This document shows, piece by piece, positions 1-6,797 of a stretch of DNA of 64,000 bases. Position 1 is the stretch's first letter. Every line of letters starts with the position of its first letter. The notes under the pieces were generated by a model. The model searched no databases, had not been told where the DNA came from, and worked only from the letters and a program-made list of their open reading frames with translations. The position numbers and the translations under genes are program-made. This DNA is from Akkermansiaceae bacterium. GTDB taxonomy: Bacteria; Verrucomicrobiota; Verrucomicrobiia; Verrucomicrobiales; Akkermansiaceae. The stretch is taken from assembly GCA_030725745.1 (NCBI GenBank), contig JANRFH010000006.1:59720-123719 (forward strand). The letters are read 5' to 3'.

Positions 1-1380
1 CGCGTAGTTTTTGATCTGACGGTTGAAAAGCTTAAGCCCGGCGCGCATGCGGGAGGTGATTTCCTTCGAGAGCAGCTCATGCAGCGGCGCGGGATTCAAT
101 CCGGGGAAGTACGAGGTTTTCGGTAGATCCGCAGAAATTTTCCCGACCAAGTAATCCGCCGCCCTTTGCGCCGGTGCCACCTGCCCGAGTTCGCCGTTGC
201 CACCCGCCACCTTTGCGCTGCGCTCAAGCATTTCCTGGTAAACAATGCCCGCCATAATCCCGTGCTCCGGGATGAGATGGACGATGTCCTCCGGCTCGAT
301 AGTCGTCACCAACCCGGAGTTTGCAAACGGAGAGTCGCGACGCGAGAGCGACATGCCATTGACCACCACCTGATTATTCTCCGTCGCCGCCGGGACAACC
401 CAGCCGCCCGGGCACATGCAGAAGGAGTGCACGCCTCGGTCGTCGATCTTCGTCGCCAGACGGTAGCGCGCCGCTGGCAGAAGATCCGGACGCGGGGCAT
501 TATATGGCATGTGATATTGCTGCCTATCGATGAATGGCTGTGGGTGCTCGATGCGGAAGCCAATCGCGAAAGGCTTGTGCTCCATCAGGATGCTTTTTCG
601 CGCCAACAAGCGGTAGATATCCCGCGCCGAGTGACCGGTCGCAAGGATGGTCGCATCGGCGAGAAACTCTTGCCCATCCGTTGTCGTGACGCCCCGGATT
701 TTCCCTCCCGATACCAGCAGGTCAGACACCTTCGTCTGGAAATGCACTTCACCTCCATGCTCAATCACCGACTGCCGCATCGCCTTCACCACGTTAGGCA
801 AAAGGTTCGAGCCGATGTGCGGGTGTGCATCCGTTAGGATTTTTTCCGGAGCGCCATGCGCCACCAACACACGGTAAACCTCCGCCACCGGCCCGCGTTT
901 TTTCGCACGTGTGTAGAGTTTCCCATCGGAGAAAGTCCCCGCCCCGCCTTCGCCGAAGCAGTAGTTCGATTCCTCGATCACCCGCCCCTCGCGCAGGATA
1001 GGCGCGAGATCGAAACGCCGCGCGGAAGCATCTTTCCCCCGCTCAAGCACGATGGGCTTCGCGCCCAGCTCCAAGCATTTCAGCGCCGCGAAAAGCCCTG
1101 CTGGCCCAGCGCCGACGATCAGCACACGCCTCGCGTTTTCCGCCAGCGCCGGAGCCGACCACACGGGCGTCACCTCTTCCGGCAAATCCTCATCCACCGC
1201 CACCTCAAGCCGCAGCTGCACTTTGACCTCACGCTGCCGCGCATCGATGGAATGTTTGCGCAAGCGCAAGCCCTTCACCCGGTCGGGCGATAAACCCAGC
1301 ACCCGTGCCACCTCAGCCTTGCGATCATCATCGCTTTCCGAGCGAGCGAGCGGCAGGACGATATCGAGTGTGTGGATCAT
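1..1380 (-). CDS. FAD-dependent oxidoreductase, COG2509-like (3' end outside window)
   Basis: This reading frame runs off the left edge; 460 codons are visible. An N-terminal region of about 85 residues precedes a Rossmann FAD-binding motif, VLIVGAGPAGLFAA, near residues 87-100. Later segments include GEGGAGTFSDGKLYTR and ILATGHSARDIY, which fit the uncharacterised FAD-dependent dehydrogenase family COG2509. The substrate of this family is not known to me, so no reaction is assigned. The start ATG (1378-1380) lies 12 bases after the stop of the upstream thioesterase gene, so the two are probably cotranscribed as the end of a leftward operon with doxX-like and khpB-like genes. Confidence 0.85.
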   Translation of the reverse strand, partial: MIHTLDIVLPLARSESDDDRKAEVARVLGLSPDRVKGLRLRKHSIDARQREVKVQLRLEVAVDEDLPEEVTPVWSAPALAENARRVLIVGAGPAGLFAALKCLELGAKPIVLERGKDASARRFDLAPILREGRVIEESNYCFGEGGAGTFSDGKLYTRAKKRGPVAEVYRVLVAHGAPEKILTDAHPHIGSNLLPNVVKAMRQSVIEHGGEVHFQTKVSDLLVSGGKIRGVTTTDGQEFLADATILATGHSARDIYRLLARKSILMEHKPFAIGFRIEHPQPFIDRQQYHMPYNAPRPDLLPAARYRLATKIDDRGVHSFCMCPGGWVVPAATENNQVVVNGMSLSRRDSPFANSGLVTTIEPEDIVHLIPEHGIMAGIVYQEMLERSAKVAGGNGELGQVAPAQRAADYLVGKISADLPKTSYFPGLNPAPLHELLSKEITSRMRAGLKLFNRQIKNYA

Positions 1381-1392
1381 ACCGCCGGAAAA

Positions 1393-1737
1393 TCAGATTT
1401 CCGCTTTCTGCCCGCGGTCATTCACGGAGACGAAGGTCACGCTCGTTTCGAAAATCGACAGATCAGGCGAGTGTTTTACATCCGTGACGGAGACTTTGTA
1501 GGTGACCGAGGTCTTCCCTTTCCACGCTTTCTCACAATGGATGCGCAGGATCGTGCCATCGCCCACGCCATGGCGGAACTCGACCTTGTCCATGCCTATC
1601 GTCACGAACTGGCAGTGCGGGAACTCAGCCGAGGCGGCAATCCATGCAGCCTCATCTACCCACGAGAGCAAGCGGCCACCGAAGAGTGAACCGTAGTGGT
1701 TGAGGTCTCCGGGAAGGACGAGTCGGTGGGTTTCCAA
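1393..1737 (-). CDS. Acyl-CoA thioesterase, hotdog fold
   Basis: A 114-residue protein beginning METHRLVLPGDLNHYGSLFGG followed by LLSWVDEAAWIAA. This pattern (H-R-L-V-L-P-x-D-x-N, then G-x-L-F-G-G and a conserved D/E in the long helix) is characteristic of YciA/BACH-type hotdog acyl-CoA thioesterases, which hydrolyse acyl-CoA to free acid and CoA in the cytoplasm. The start is TTG; no ATG precedes it before an in-frame stop. The start is immediately preceded by an AT-rich repeat that recurs near polA and typA. Length is typical of single-domain family members. The chain length preference cannot be read from sequence. Confidence 0.85.
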   Translation of the reverse strand: METHRLVLPGDLNHYGSLFGGRLLSWVDEAAWIAASAEFPHCQFVTIGMDKVEFRHGVGDGTILRIHCEKAWKGKTSVTYKVSVTDVKHSPDLSIFETSVTFVSVNDRGQKAEI

Positions 1738-1738
1738 A

Positions 1739-1764
1739 ACTTTAAATCTTAAACTTTAAAACTC
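1739..1764 (-). repeat. AT-rich GAGTTTAAA-type repeat, copy 1
   Basis: Read on the minus strand this is GAGTTTTAAAGTTTAAGA followed by TTTAAAGT, lying directly upstream of the TTG start of the thioesterase gene. Closely similar sequences lie at 11761-11780 and 25137-25163. Repetition of TTTAAA blocks with a GAG at one end is seen in all three. The function is unknown. Confidence 0.6.
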
Positions 1765-1778
1765 AAAGAAGAGGGGAC

Positions 1779-2249
1779 TCACCAACTGCTGCGGCGGCGG
1801 CGGCCTTCTTTGAGGATGGAGGCATCGACAGAGTATTGGCCGGCGCCTGAGAGAAGGATTGCCACGGCGGGGACGAGGTAGAGCAATGCCATTTCCTTAG
1901 AAGGGCCGCTCATCGAAAACCATGGTGCGCCACCATGGATGGCGAATGCTGCAACGGTCATGGTGAAGGCGAAAATAAATGCCGCAGGCCGCGTCGCCAG
2001 ACCGAGGATGATCAAGATTGAGCATCCCACTTCCGCGCCGATGGTCGCCATCAGGCTGACAGGGTGCGACATCAAGTTCAGCGGGAAAAAGTCCGGCACG
2101 GGAAAGCCGTCCTTCTTTTCGGCGAAGTTCTGTATCTTTCCAAGCCCATGGCCGAAGAACATCAGTAGGCCAATGCAAACGCGCAGAAACAGGAGCCCGA
2201 GGGAGGCGGTCGCATCGCGCGTTCCGCAATCGAAAAAGAATTTCTTCAT
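1779..2249 (-). CDS. DoxX family membrane protein
   Basis: A 156-residue protein with four hydrophobic segments, including LLFLRVCIGLLMFFGHGLGKI, VGCSILIILGLATRPAAFIFAF and LLYLVPAVAILLSGAGQYSVDA. The FxxHGxxK element and the terminal GxGxYSxD motif are typical of the DoxX/SURF4-like family of inner-membrane proteins. Their biochemical role is mostly unclear; some work with oxidoreductases. I chose the ATG at 2247-2249 because it gives the usual MKKF start; a TTG two codons upstream is also possible. It lies 25 bases after the khpB-like gene and 41 before the thioesterase, in a common orientation. Confidence 0.85.
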   Translation of the reverse strand: MKKFFFDCGTRDATASLGLLFLRVCIGLLMFFGHGLGKIQNFAEKKDGFPVPDFFPLNLMSHPVSLMATIGAEVGCSILIILGLATRPAAFIFAFTMTVAAFAIHGGAPWFSMSGPSKEMALLYLVPAVAILLSGAGQYSVDASILKEGRRRRSSW

Positions 2250-2274
2250 GGTCAAAAATGGGGTTGAGTGATTT

Positions 2275-2724
2275 CTACTTCGGCGAAATGGAGATGCGCT
2301 TCAGCCTGTCATCGCCTGAGGGAGAGGTGGCGGAGACGGCAGAATCTGTTGAGATCGCGTTATAAGCGAGGCGACGGTAGTATGCATTGAGAGGGCGCAT
2401 GCGATAGGTTTTTTGCTGCGATTTCACCAGCTCCACGAGTTCGCGCACCTCTTCCTTGAGCTGATCTTCCTGCATGGAGCGGAAATGCTCGCAGTCCACC
2501 TTCACTCGCTCAGCATCCGGCATTTGGCGGCGGAGGATGCGGTTTACGAGATACTGGATGTCATCGAGGCGGTCGCCGTTGTTGCCGATGATGGTTTCTT
2601 TTTCCGAGGAAAAGATCTGAAGGCTAGGGCCGTCCGTTGTCTCCTGGATCTCGATCTCAGCGGCGATCCCCAAGTGGCCAAGCATGGCATCGAGGATTTT
2701 GGAGGCGATTTGTGCAGAAGTCAT
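2275..2724 (-). CDS. Jag/KhpB-like RNA-binding protein (KH and R3H domains)
   Basis: The KH segment (IFSSEKETIIGNNGDRLDDI then QYLVNRILRR) carries the GxxGxxLDxxQYLVN core of Jag-type KH domains, with the usual GKxG loop here read as GNNG. A C-terminal R3H-like segment contains LNAYYRRLAYNAI, corresponding to the M-N-x-x-E-R-R-I-x-H motif. Jag/KhpB proteins bind RNA and affect division and envelope biogenesis, usually next to yidC; yidC is not beside it here. The ATG at 2722-2724 is preferred; an upstream TTG would add 12 residues. The protein is short (149 residues) because the N-terminal Jag-N domain is absent. Confidence 0.8.
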   Translation of the reverse strand: MTSAQIASKILDAMLGHLGIAAEIEIQETTDGPSLQIFSSEKETIIGNNGDRLDDIQYLVNRILRRQMPDAERVKVDCEHFRSMQEDQLKEEVRELVELVKSQQKTYRMRPLNAYYRRLAYNAISTDSAVSATSPSGDDRLKRISISPK

Positions 2725-2812
2725 ATGCGTGAACTCTAGCCGAAAGCCCCATGGGGTCAACTTCCGGTCATTTTATATTGAAGCGGAGCCAGAAGGACGG
2801 AAAATTCCGCCC

Positions 2813-3208
2813 ATGAGCAACATCCCATGGAGCAAGATCCTTGCCGTAACGCCCTTCGATATCGTGAAAGTGTTGCTCACCGCAGTCATTATACTTTTCG
2901 TCACGAAAATCCAGGTCTTCAGCGATAAACTCTCCGCCCTCCTCATCGCCCTCCCGCTGACTTCCATCCTCGCGATGATCTGGATGTGGCAGGCGGGGCA
3001 GCCTTCGGAAAAAATCGCCGGCCACGCCGAAGGCACATTCTGGTTCGTCCTGCCCACCCTGCCGATGTTTCTCATCATCCCGTGGATGATGCGCAACGGC
3101 TGGTCTTTCTGGGCCACCCTCACCGCGAACTGCCTGCTCACCGCCGGCTTTTTCTGGATCATGGTTTTCTCACTGCGGAAGTTCGGCATCGATCTCATGC
3201 CGAAATGA
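2813..3208 (+). CDS. DUF3147-like integral membrane protein
   Basis: A 131-residue protein with four predicted membrane segments (roughly residues 17-33, 41-57, 75-92 and 100-120). The sequence FDIVKVLLTAVIILFVTKI and the central ALLIALPLTSILAMIWM resemble the DUF3147 family of small membrane proteins. Function is unknown. The start ATG at 2813 is chosen because an ORF extension upstream overlaps the divergent khpB-like gene start. The 88-base divergent gap contains a short CGGAA/TTCCG inverted repeat just before this start. Confidence 0.7.
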   Translation: MSNIPWSKILAVTPFDIVKVLLTAVIILFVTKIQVFSDKLSALLIALPLTSILAMIWMWQAGQPSEKIAGHAEGTFWFVLPTLPMFLIIPWMMRNGWSFWATLTANCLLTAGFFWIMVFSLRKFGIDLMPK

Positions 3209-3266
3209 AGATTTTCGGAAAAAACCTAGGAAATTCGTAAAAACAACCCAGATTGGACTTGCAAAC

Positions 3267-3298
3267 GCGGGCTAGCTCTGGTTTCACACCCAGCCCGC
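3267..3298 (+). promoter_or_regulatory. Hairpin in the leader of the omega-subunit gene
   Basis: The arms GCGGGCT and AGCCCGC form a 7-bp stem around an 18-base loop, 22 bases before the TTG start of the omega gene. No poly-T follows, so it does not look like a classical terminator. It may be a leader structure or an operator; the call is weak. Confidence 0.3.
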
Positions 3299-3319
3299 AT
3301 CTATCCTACCTTTTTTGTT

Positions 3320-3613
3320 TTGAGCGATACTCCCCAACCTGAAGTTCCGGAGAACATCGTATCATTCGATCAGGAACGGAAAAAACCGCACCTTCCCGGC
3401 TCCACCATGAAAAGCGATCTTGTCGACCAAGCTTCCGAAATTGTTACAGACCCATTGGTTCTTATCAACCTTGTCTCCCAGCGCGTACGCCAGCTTAACA
3501 GCGGTCGTTCCCCACTTATCCCCACCGTCCCTAGCATGGGCGCGGCAGACATCGCCCTGACCGAGATCATCGAGGGCAAGCTGAAGCTCATCGAGCGTCC
3601 GCTTCCCCAATAA
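3320..3613 (+). CDS. rpoZ: RNA polymerase omega subunit-like protein
   Basis: The core region reads VLINLVSQRVRQLNSGRSPL, followed after a short gap by ADIALTEIIEGKL. This matches the omega pattern of an R-R-x-R-Q-L helix and an A-L-x-E-I-x-x-G helix. Omega helps assembly and stability of RNA polymerase. Total length is 97 residues, in the usual range. The TTG start gives a 29-residue N-terminal tail with no conservation I recognise; an in-frame ATG at 3407 starts MKSDLVDQ and could be the real start. It is followed after 21 bases by smpB, probably in the same transcript. Confidence 0.75.
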   Translation: MSDTPQPEVPENIVSFDQERKKPHLPGSTMKSDLVDQASEIVTDPLVLINLVSQRVRQLNSGRSPLIPTVPSMGAADIALTEIIEGKLKLIERPLPQ

Positions 3614-3616
3614 AAA

Positions 3617-3632
3617 GGAGGGCTTAGCCTCC
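3617..3632 (+). promoter_or_regulatory. smpB ribosome binding site inside a hairpin
   Basis: The Shine-Dalgarno sequence GGAGG (3617-3621) can pair perfectly with CCTCC (3628-3632) through a 6-base loop. The second arm lies between the ribosome binding site and the ATG at 3635. Folding would hide the site, so translation of smpB may depend on opening of this 5-bp stem, for example by ribosomes terminating at the rpoZ stop (3611-3613). Confidence 0.5.
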
Positions 3633-3634
3633 CC

Positions 3635-4093
3635 ATGAGCGCCGAGATCGCCACAAACCGCAAGGCACTGCGGGATTTCCACATCCACGATAAATACGAG
3701 GCGGGTCTTGAACTGAAAGGCACCGAGGTGAAATCCATTCGTGCCGGCAAGATCAATGTCTCCGACGCCTTTGCACGTGTCGAAGGTGGTCAGCTTTTCC
3801 TCTACGGCTGTGACATCCAGCCGTGGCAGACGGCAGGAGAGTGGTTCAACCACATGTCCAAGCGCCCGCGCCGCCTGCTCCTCCATAAAAAAGAGATCCT
3901 CAAGCTCTCTGCTGAGACCGCCATCAAAGGCTGCACCCTGCCACTCCTGCGCATGTATTGGAAAGACCGCCGCGTGAAGGTCGAGATCGGTGTCGGAAAA
4001 GGCAAAACCCATGCGGATCAGCGCCACGACCTCAAGAAAAAGGTCGAGATGCGCGAAGCCCAGCGCGAGATGTCACGCTTCAACCAGCGGTAG
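3635..4093 (+). CDS. smpB: SsrA-binding protein SmpB
   Basis: SmpB binds tmRNA and brings it to stalled ribosomes for trans-translation. The 152-residue protein shows the N-terminal N-R-K-A-x-x-D-F/Y-x-I motif (NRKALRDFHIHDKYEAGLEL), the GTEVKSIRAGKINVSDAF segment that follows it, and the basic C-terminal tail (KKKVEMREAQREMSRF) that enters the ribosomal A site. Length and order are standard. The gene is 21 bases after rpoZ. The tmRNA gene itself was not seen nearby. The start ATG has a strong GGAGG site, although that site is in a hairpin. Confidence 0.97.
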   Translation: MSAEIATNRKALRDFHIHDKYEAGLELKGTEVKSIRAGKINVSDAFARVEGGQLFLYGCDIQPWQTAGEWFNHMSKRPRRLLLHKKEILKLSAETAIKGCTLPLLRMYWKDRRVKVEIGVGKGKTHADQRHDLKKKVEMREAQREMSRFNQR

Positions 4094-4105
4094 AACATCT
4101 GGCGG

Positions 4106-4136
4106 TCACATCCGTTTAAAACGTTCACATCCGTTT
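4106..4136 (+). repeat. Direct repeat upstream of the phosphotransacetylase gene
   Basis: The sequence TCACATCCGTTT occurs at 4106-4117 and again at 4125-4136, 19 bases apart start to start, or close to two helical turns. Such spacing is what a dimeric transcription factor site would show. It lies 60-90 bases before the pta-like start. Confidence 0.45.
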
Positions 4137-4198
4137 CAGGGATTGATTCGACCGCTCAAGGAGGTCAGCATCCCGACCACGCTACACCAGAGAAATCC

Positions 4199-5266
4199 AT
4201 GCCAGATACCACCCCAGAGGCGCCGAACGTCGTCACCCACCAGCTCATCGAGCAACTACGCCGCCATCCCAAACGCGTCGTTTTCACCGAGGGCGAGGAT
4301 CTCCGCGTGATCGAAGCCGCCGCCCGCCTCGTCGAGCAAGAGGCGGTCATTCCCATCCTCCTCGGGCGGCGCACACGCATCCGAGCGATGGCTGGGCAGA
4401 ACCAAATTTCGCTGAAGTTCATCAAAATCATCAACCCGGTGAAGTCATCGGATCTTCCACTTTTCGTAAAACGTGCACAAAACATGGCGCGATACAGGGC
4501 GAGTGGTCAGATCGATACCGAGGAAACGATCATCCGCCCGCACTATTTCGGCTCTATGATGGTACAATACGGTCACGCAGACGCCATCGTCGGCGGTAAC
4601 CAAGCGATCCCCGCCTCTTATTTCCGCGCCCTCCTGCACAATATTAAGCCACTCAAAGATGTCCCGCGCATCTTCGGTGTCTCGCTTCTCACCGCCCCGC
4701 ACTTCCCGCTACTTGGCGAAAACGGCATGCTTTTCCTCGCCGATACCGGGCTCATCCCGCAGCCGGATGTGACACAACTCTCCAGTATCGCTATCGAAAC
4801 AGGGAAACTCGCCCACCACTTCCTAGGCCGTAGGCCAATCGTCGATCTCCTCAGCCACTCCACCAAAGGCACCTCGACCACCCAAGACGCACAGAAAGTC
4901 GCCGCCGCCACCGCTCTCGCAAAAGCACGAATTACTGCCGAGCACCTCGACATCGAGCTTGATGGCGAACTTCAGGCAGACGTCGCCATCGACCCCGAAG
5001 CCGCCGAGACCAAGCTCCCAGACGCCGCACGCCGCAAGGCCGCCGACGTCCTCGTTTTCCCCAATCTCGACGCCGGGCACATTTCCCTAAAACTCCTCCA
5101 GCATCTCGCCGGAGCACAGGTCTATGGGAAACTCATCCTCGGCCTCGCGCGCCCCGCCGCGCAGATCCCCCGCACCTCCTCTGTCGAATCCATCTTCGGC
5201 ACAGCCGCTGCCGTCGCCGTAGAGGCGATCAAATACCACGAGCTACACCCGGAAAGCGACTTCTAG
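4199..5266 (+). CDS. pta: Phosphate acetyltransferase / phosphotransacylase
   Basis: The enzyme exchanges acetyl groups between CoA and phosphate (acetyl-CoA plus Pi to acetyl phosphate plus CoA). The 355 residues form a single PTA/PTB domain. Visible family features are FTEGEDLRVIEAAARLVEQ near the start, GHADAIVGGN near residue 124, the LLSHSTKGTS segment near residue 220, and DVLVFPNLDAGHISLKLLQ near residue 285. The length fits short single-domain Pta. No acetate kinase gene is adjacent, so the partner must be elsewhere. A phosphate butyryltransferase cannot be excluded on sequence alone. It converges with the UspA gene with one base between stop codons. Confidence 0.85.
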   Translation: MPDTTPEAPNVVTHQLIEQLRRHPKRVVFTEGEDLRVIEAAARLVEQEAVIPILLGRRTRIRAMAGQNQISLKFIKIINPVKSSDLPLFVKRAQNMARYRASGQIDTEETIIRPHYFGSMMVQYGHADAIVGGNQAIPASYFRALLHNIKPLKDVPRIFGVSLLTAPHFPLLGENGMLFLADTGLIPQPDVTQLSSIAIETGKLAHHFLGRRPIVDLLSHSTKGTSTTQDAQKVAAATALAKARITAEHLDIELDGELQADVAIDPEAAETKLPDAARRKAADVLVFPNLDAGHISLKLLQHLAGAQVYGKLILGLARPAAQIPRTSSVESIFGTAAAVAVEAIKYHELHPESDF

Positions 5267-5267
5267 A

Positions 5268-5708
5268 TCACTCGGACTCGCGAGCAGGTACCACCAGCGT
5301 CGGCACCACGGATTTCCTGACCAAGCCTTCTGCCACGCTGCCTAATAGCAACGCCGCCACCACGCCGTGGCCATGTGAGCCTAGCACGACCAAATCCACG
5401 CCCAGCTCCTCTACTTTTTCCACAAGGACATGCAGCGGGCTACCATCGCCGAGGTGGGTGATCGCTCCCGGCACCTTGGCAGCGGTATCATCCAAGGTCT
5501 TCTGCGCACGAGTGCGAGTCTCTTCGTGAAAAGTATGGATCGCCGGAAACTCATCCGGCGTGAAACCATAAGCCGTGTAAGTCGGCTCAGGCTCTATGAC
5601 ATGGAGCAAGTGAAGCTCGGCTCCGAAGGCCGCAGCCATATCAGCAGCCATGCTTACGACACCTGCACTAGCATTAGAGAAATCAACGGCAGCAAGAATC
5701 TTTTTCAT
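5268..5708 (-). CDS. Universal stress protein, UspA family
   Basis: A 146-residue single Usp domain beginning MKKILAAVDFSNASAGVVS. The C-terminal half carries VVLGSHGHGVVAALLLGSVA, which matches the G-2x-G-9x-G(S/T) nucleotide-binding motif, so this is probably an ATP-binding Usp. Such proteins are cytoplasmic and induced under starvation or stress. The ATG at 5706-5708 is chosen over a TTG two codons upstream. The upstream region contains overlapping inverted repeats that could control it (5783-5838). Confidence 0.92.
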   Translation of the reverse strand: MKKILAAVDFSNASAGVVSMAADMAAAFGAELHLLHVIEPEPTYTAYGFTPDEFPAIHTFHEETRTRAQKTLDDTAAKVPGAITHLGDGSPLHVLVEKVEELGVDLVVLGSHGHGVVAALLLGSVAEGLVRKSVVPTLVVPARESE

Positions 5709-5782
5709 ATCCAAATATAGGACAAGAAACCCCCATCAGGGAAGACAAAGGATTATAAACCGTCTGCGGCTGCCAAAATTTA

Positions 5783-5838
5783 TCGCAGCGCTGTTAAGAA
5801 AATGTCGCTGCGATGGACGAACTCATGCGCAGCGACAT
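5783..5838 (-). promoter_or_regulatory. Three-part inverted repeat upstream of the UspA gene
   Basis: TCGCAGCG (5783-5790) pairs with CGCTGCGA (5806-5813), and ATGTCGCTGC (5802-5811) pairs with GCAGCGACAT (5829-5838). The middle segment is shared, so the two hairpins are mutually exclusive. The block lies 75-130 bases upstream of the UspA start and could be a leader switch or a multi-site operator. Confidence 0.45.
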
Positions 5839-5893
5839 ATTGGAAGAGTCAGTGAAAACCGACCCTTCGTGACAAAAACTTAGTCGAGTAGAA

Positions 5894-6184
5894 CTAAGGA
5901 GCTTGGAACTCACCGCTCTCGATCTGCGCGGCCATGCCTGCACCAGCGATGATATTTCCGATGACTGAGAGACCGATACATACCGACCAGATCATCATGA
6001 TTTTCTTGAGACCCTGTGCATCGGCCTTCATCCAGCCCCAGATGAACGCCCACAAGCTGCACAAGATGCCCAATACGGCGATCAGCGGCTTTTCGGCTTT
6101 GAACATTTTGATCAAGACCATGATCCAGCAAATAATTGATCCAATTCCTCCGACGACGAGTAATGCTATTCCAATGGCAGACAT
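5894..6184 (-). CDS. Small membrane protein, three predicted transmembrane segments
   Basis: A 96-residue hydrophobic protein. Segments near residues 5-25, 33-50 and 64-86 look membrane spanning, and the connecting residues FKAEKP and KADAQGLKK would be cytoplasmic loops by positive charge. I do not recognise a family. It is followed upstream by a DUF2752 gene in the same orientation, a neighbour that often travels with small membrane proteins in Verrucomicrobiota (weak inference). Confidence 0.6.
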   Translation of the reverse strand: MSAIGIALLVVGGIGSIICWIMVLIKMFKAEKPLIAVLGILCSLWAFIWGWMKADAQGLKKIMMIWSVCIGLSVIGNIIAGAGMAAQIESGEFQAP

Positions 6185-6246
6185 ATTTTTATTTTTGGTT
6201 GTGGTTGATGAGGAGCTGAAATGTTTCTCACTCCCTTAATGCATAT

Positions 6247-6684
6247 CTAGCGAAACCAGATCCATCGGGTCAAGCTATAGATCGCTAAACCTACGCCAAC
6301 CCAACCTGCCCAGCGCGTTTTTTGCTCAAATTTCCCCAGCTTCCGGGAAAATCGTTCACGCCAAGGCAAGGGAAGCACCACCCCGAAGCCCACAACCGCC
6401 CAGAACACCGCAAACACCGGGCCGAATGGATTTAAACGCAAGACCCCAGCCCAATCCCCCCGAAGCCCTGCAAAGCACGACCGAGTCATCCCACAGCCCG
6501 GGCAAGGCAAACCCGTTACCTCCAGGAAAGGGCAGGGCAGGACATACAACCCACTGTATGCGAGAGCGAAATACAACAATCCGCCACCTAACATCACCAA
6601 ACCTAAACGCCTATCCTTGATAAGGTATGCCGCAAGCTCCCATCGACTCCCCGAATCCTTAGTTTTGTCAGCTTCTTCGTCCAT
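6247..6684 (-). CDS. DUF2752 domain membrane protein
   Basis: The central motif PCPFLEVTGLPCPGCGMTRS is diagnostic of DUF2752, with its C-P-x-C-G-x-T-R core, followed by a hydrophobic segment NPFGPVFAVFWAVVGFGV. The protein has 145 residues and three or four predicted membrane spans. The function of the family is not established; the paired cysteines could bind metal or form disulfides. It is upstream of the small membrane protein at 5894-6184 with a 62-base gap. Confidence 0.85.
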   Translation of the reverse strand: MDEEADKTKDSGSRWELAAYLIKDRRLGLVMLGGGLLYFALAYSGLYVLPCPFLEVTGLPCPGCGMTRSCFAGLRGDWAGVLRLNPFGPVFAVFWAVVGFGVVLPLPWRERFSRKLGKFEQKTRWAGWVGVGLAIYSLTRWIWFR

Positions 6685-6797
6685 TCAACTTCTACCCTAC
6701 TAGTTTCTCCCACCGCCCTGTGCCAGCGTCAAGGATCTGCGAACTTCATCTTTTCACTCCGCTCCACAATAACGACGGAGTGATGAGGAGGAGACCG

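Noticed and set aside
4094..4198. Gap after smpB as a possible tmRNA gene
   Set aside because: At 105 bases it is too short for tmRNA and has no tRNA-like ends or tag-peptide reading frame.
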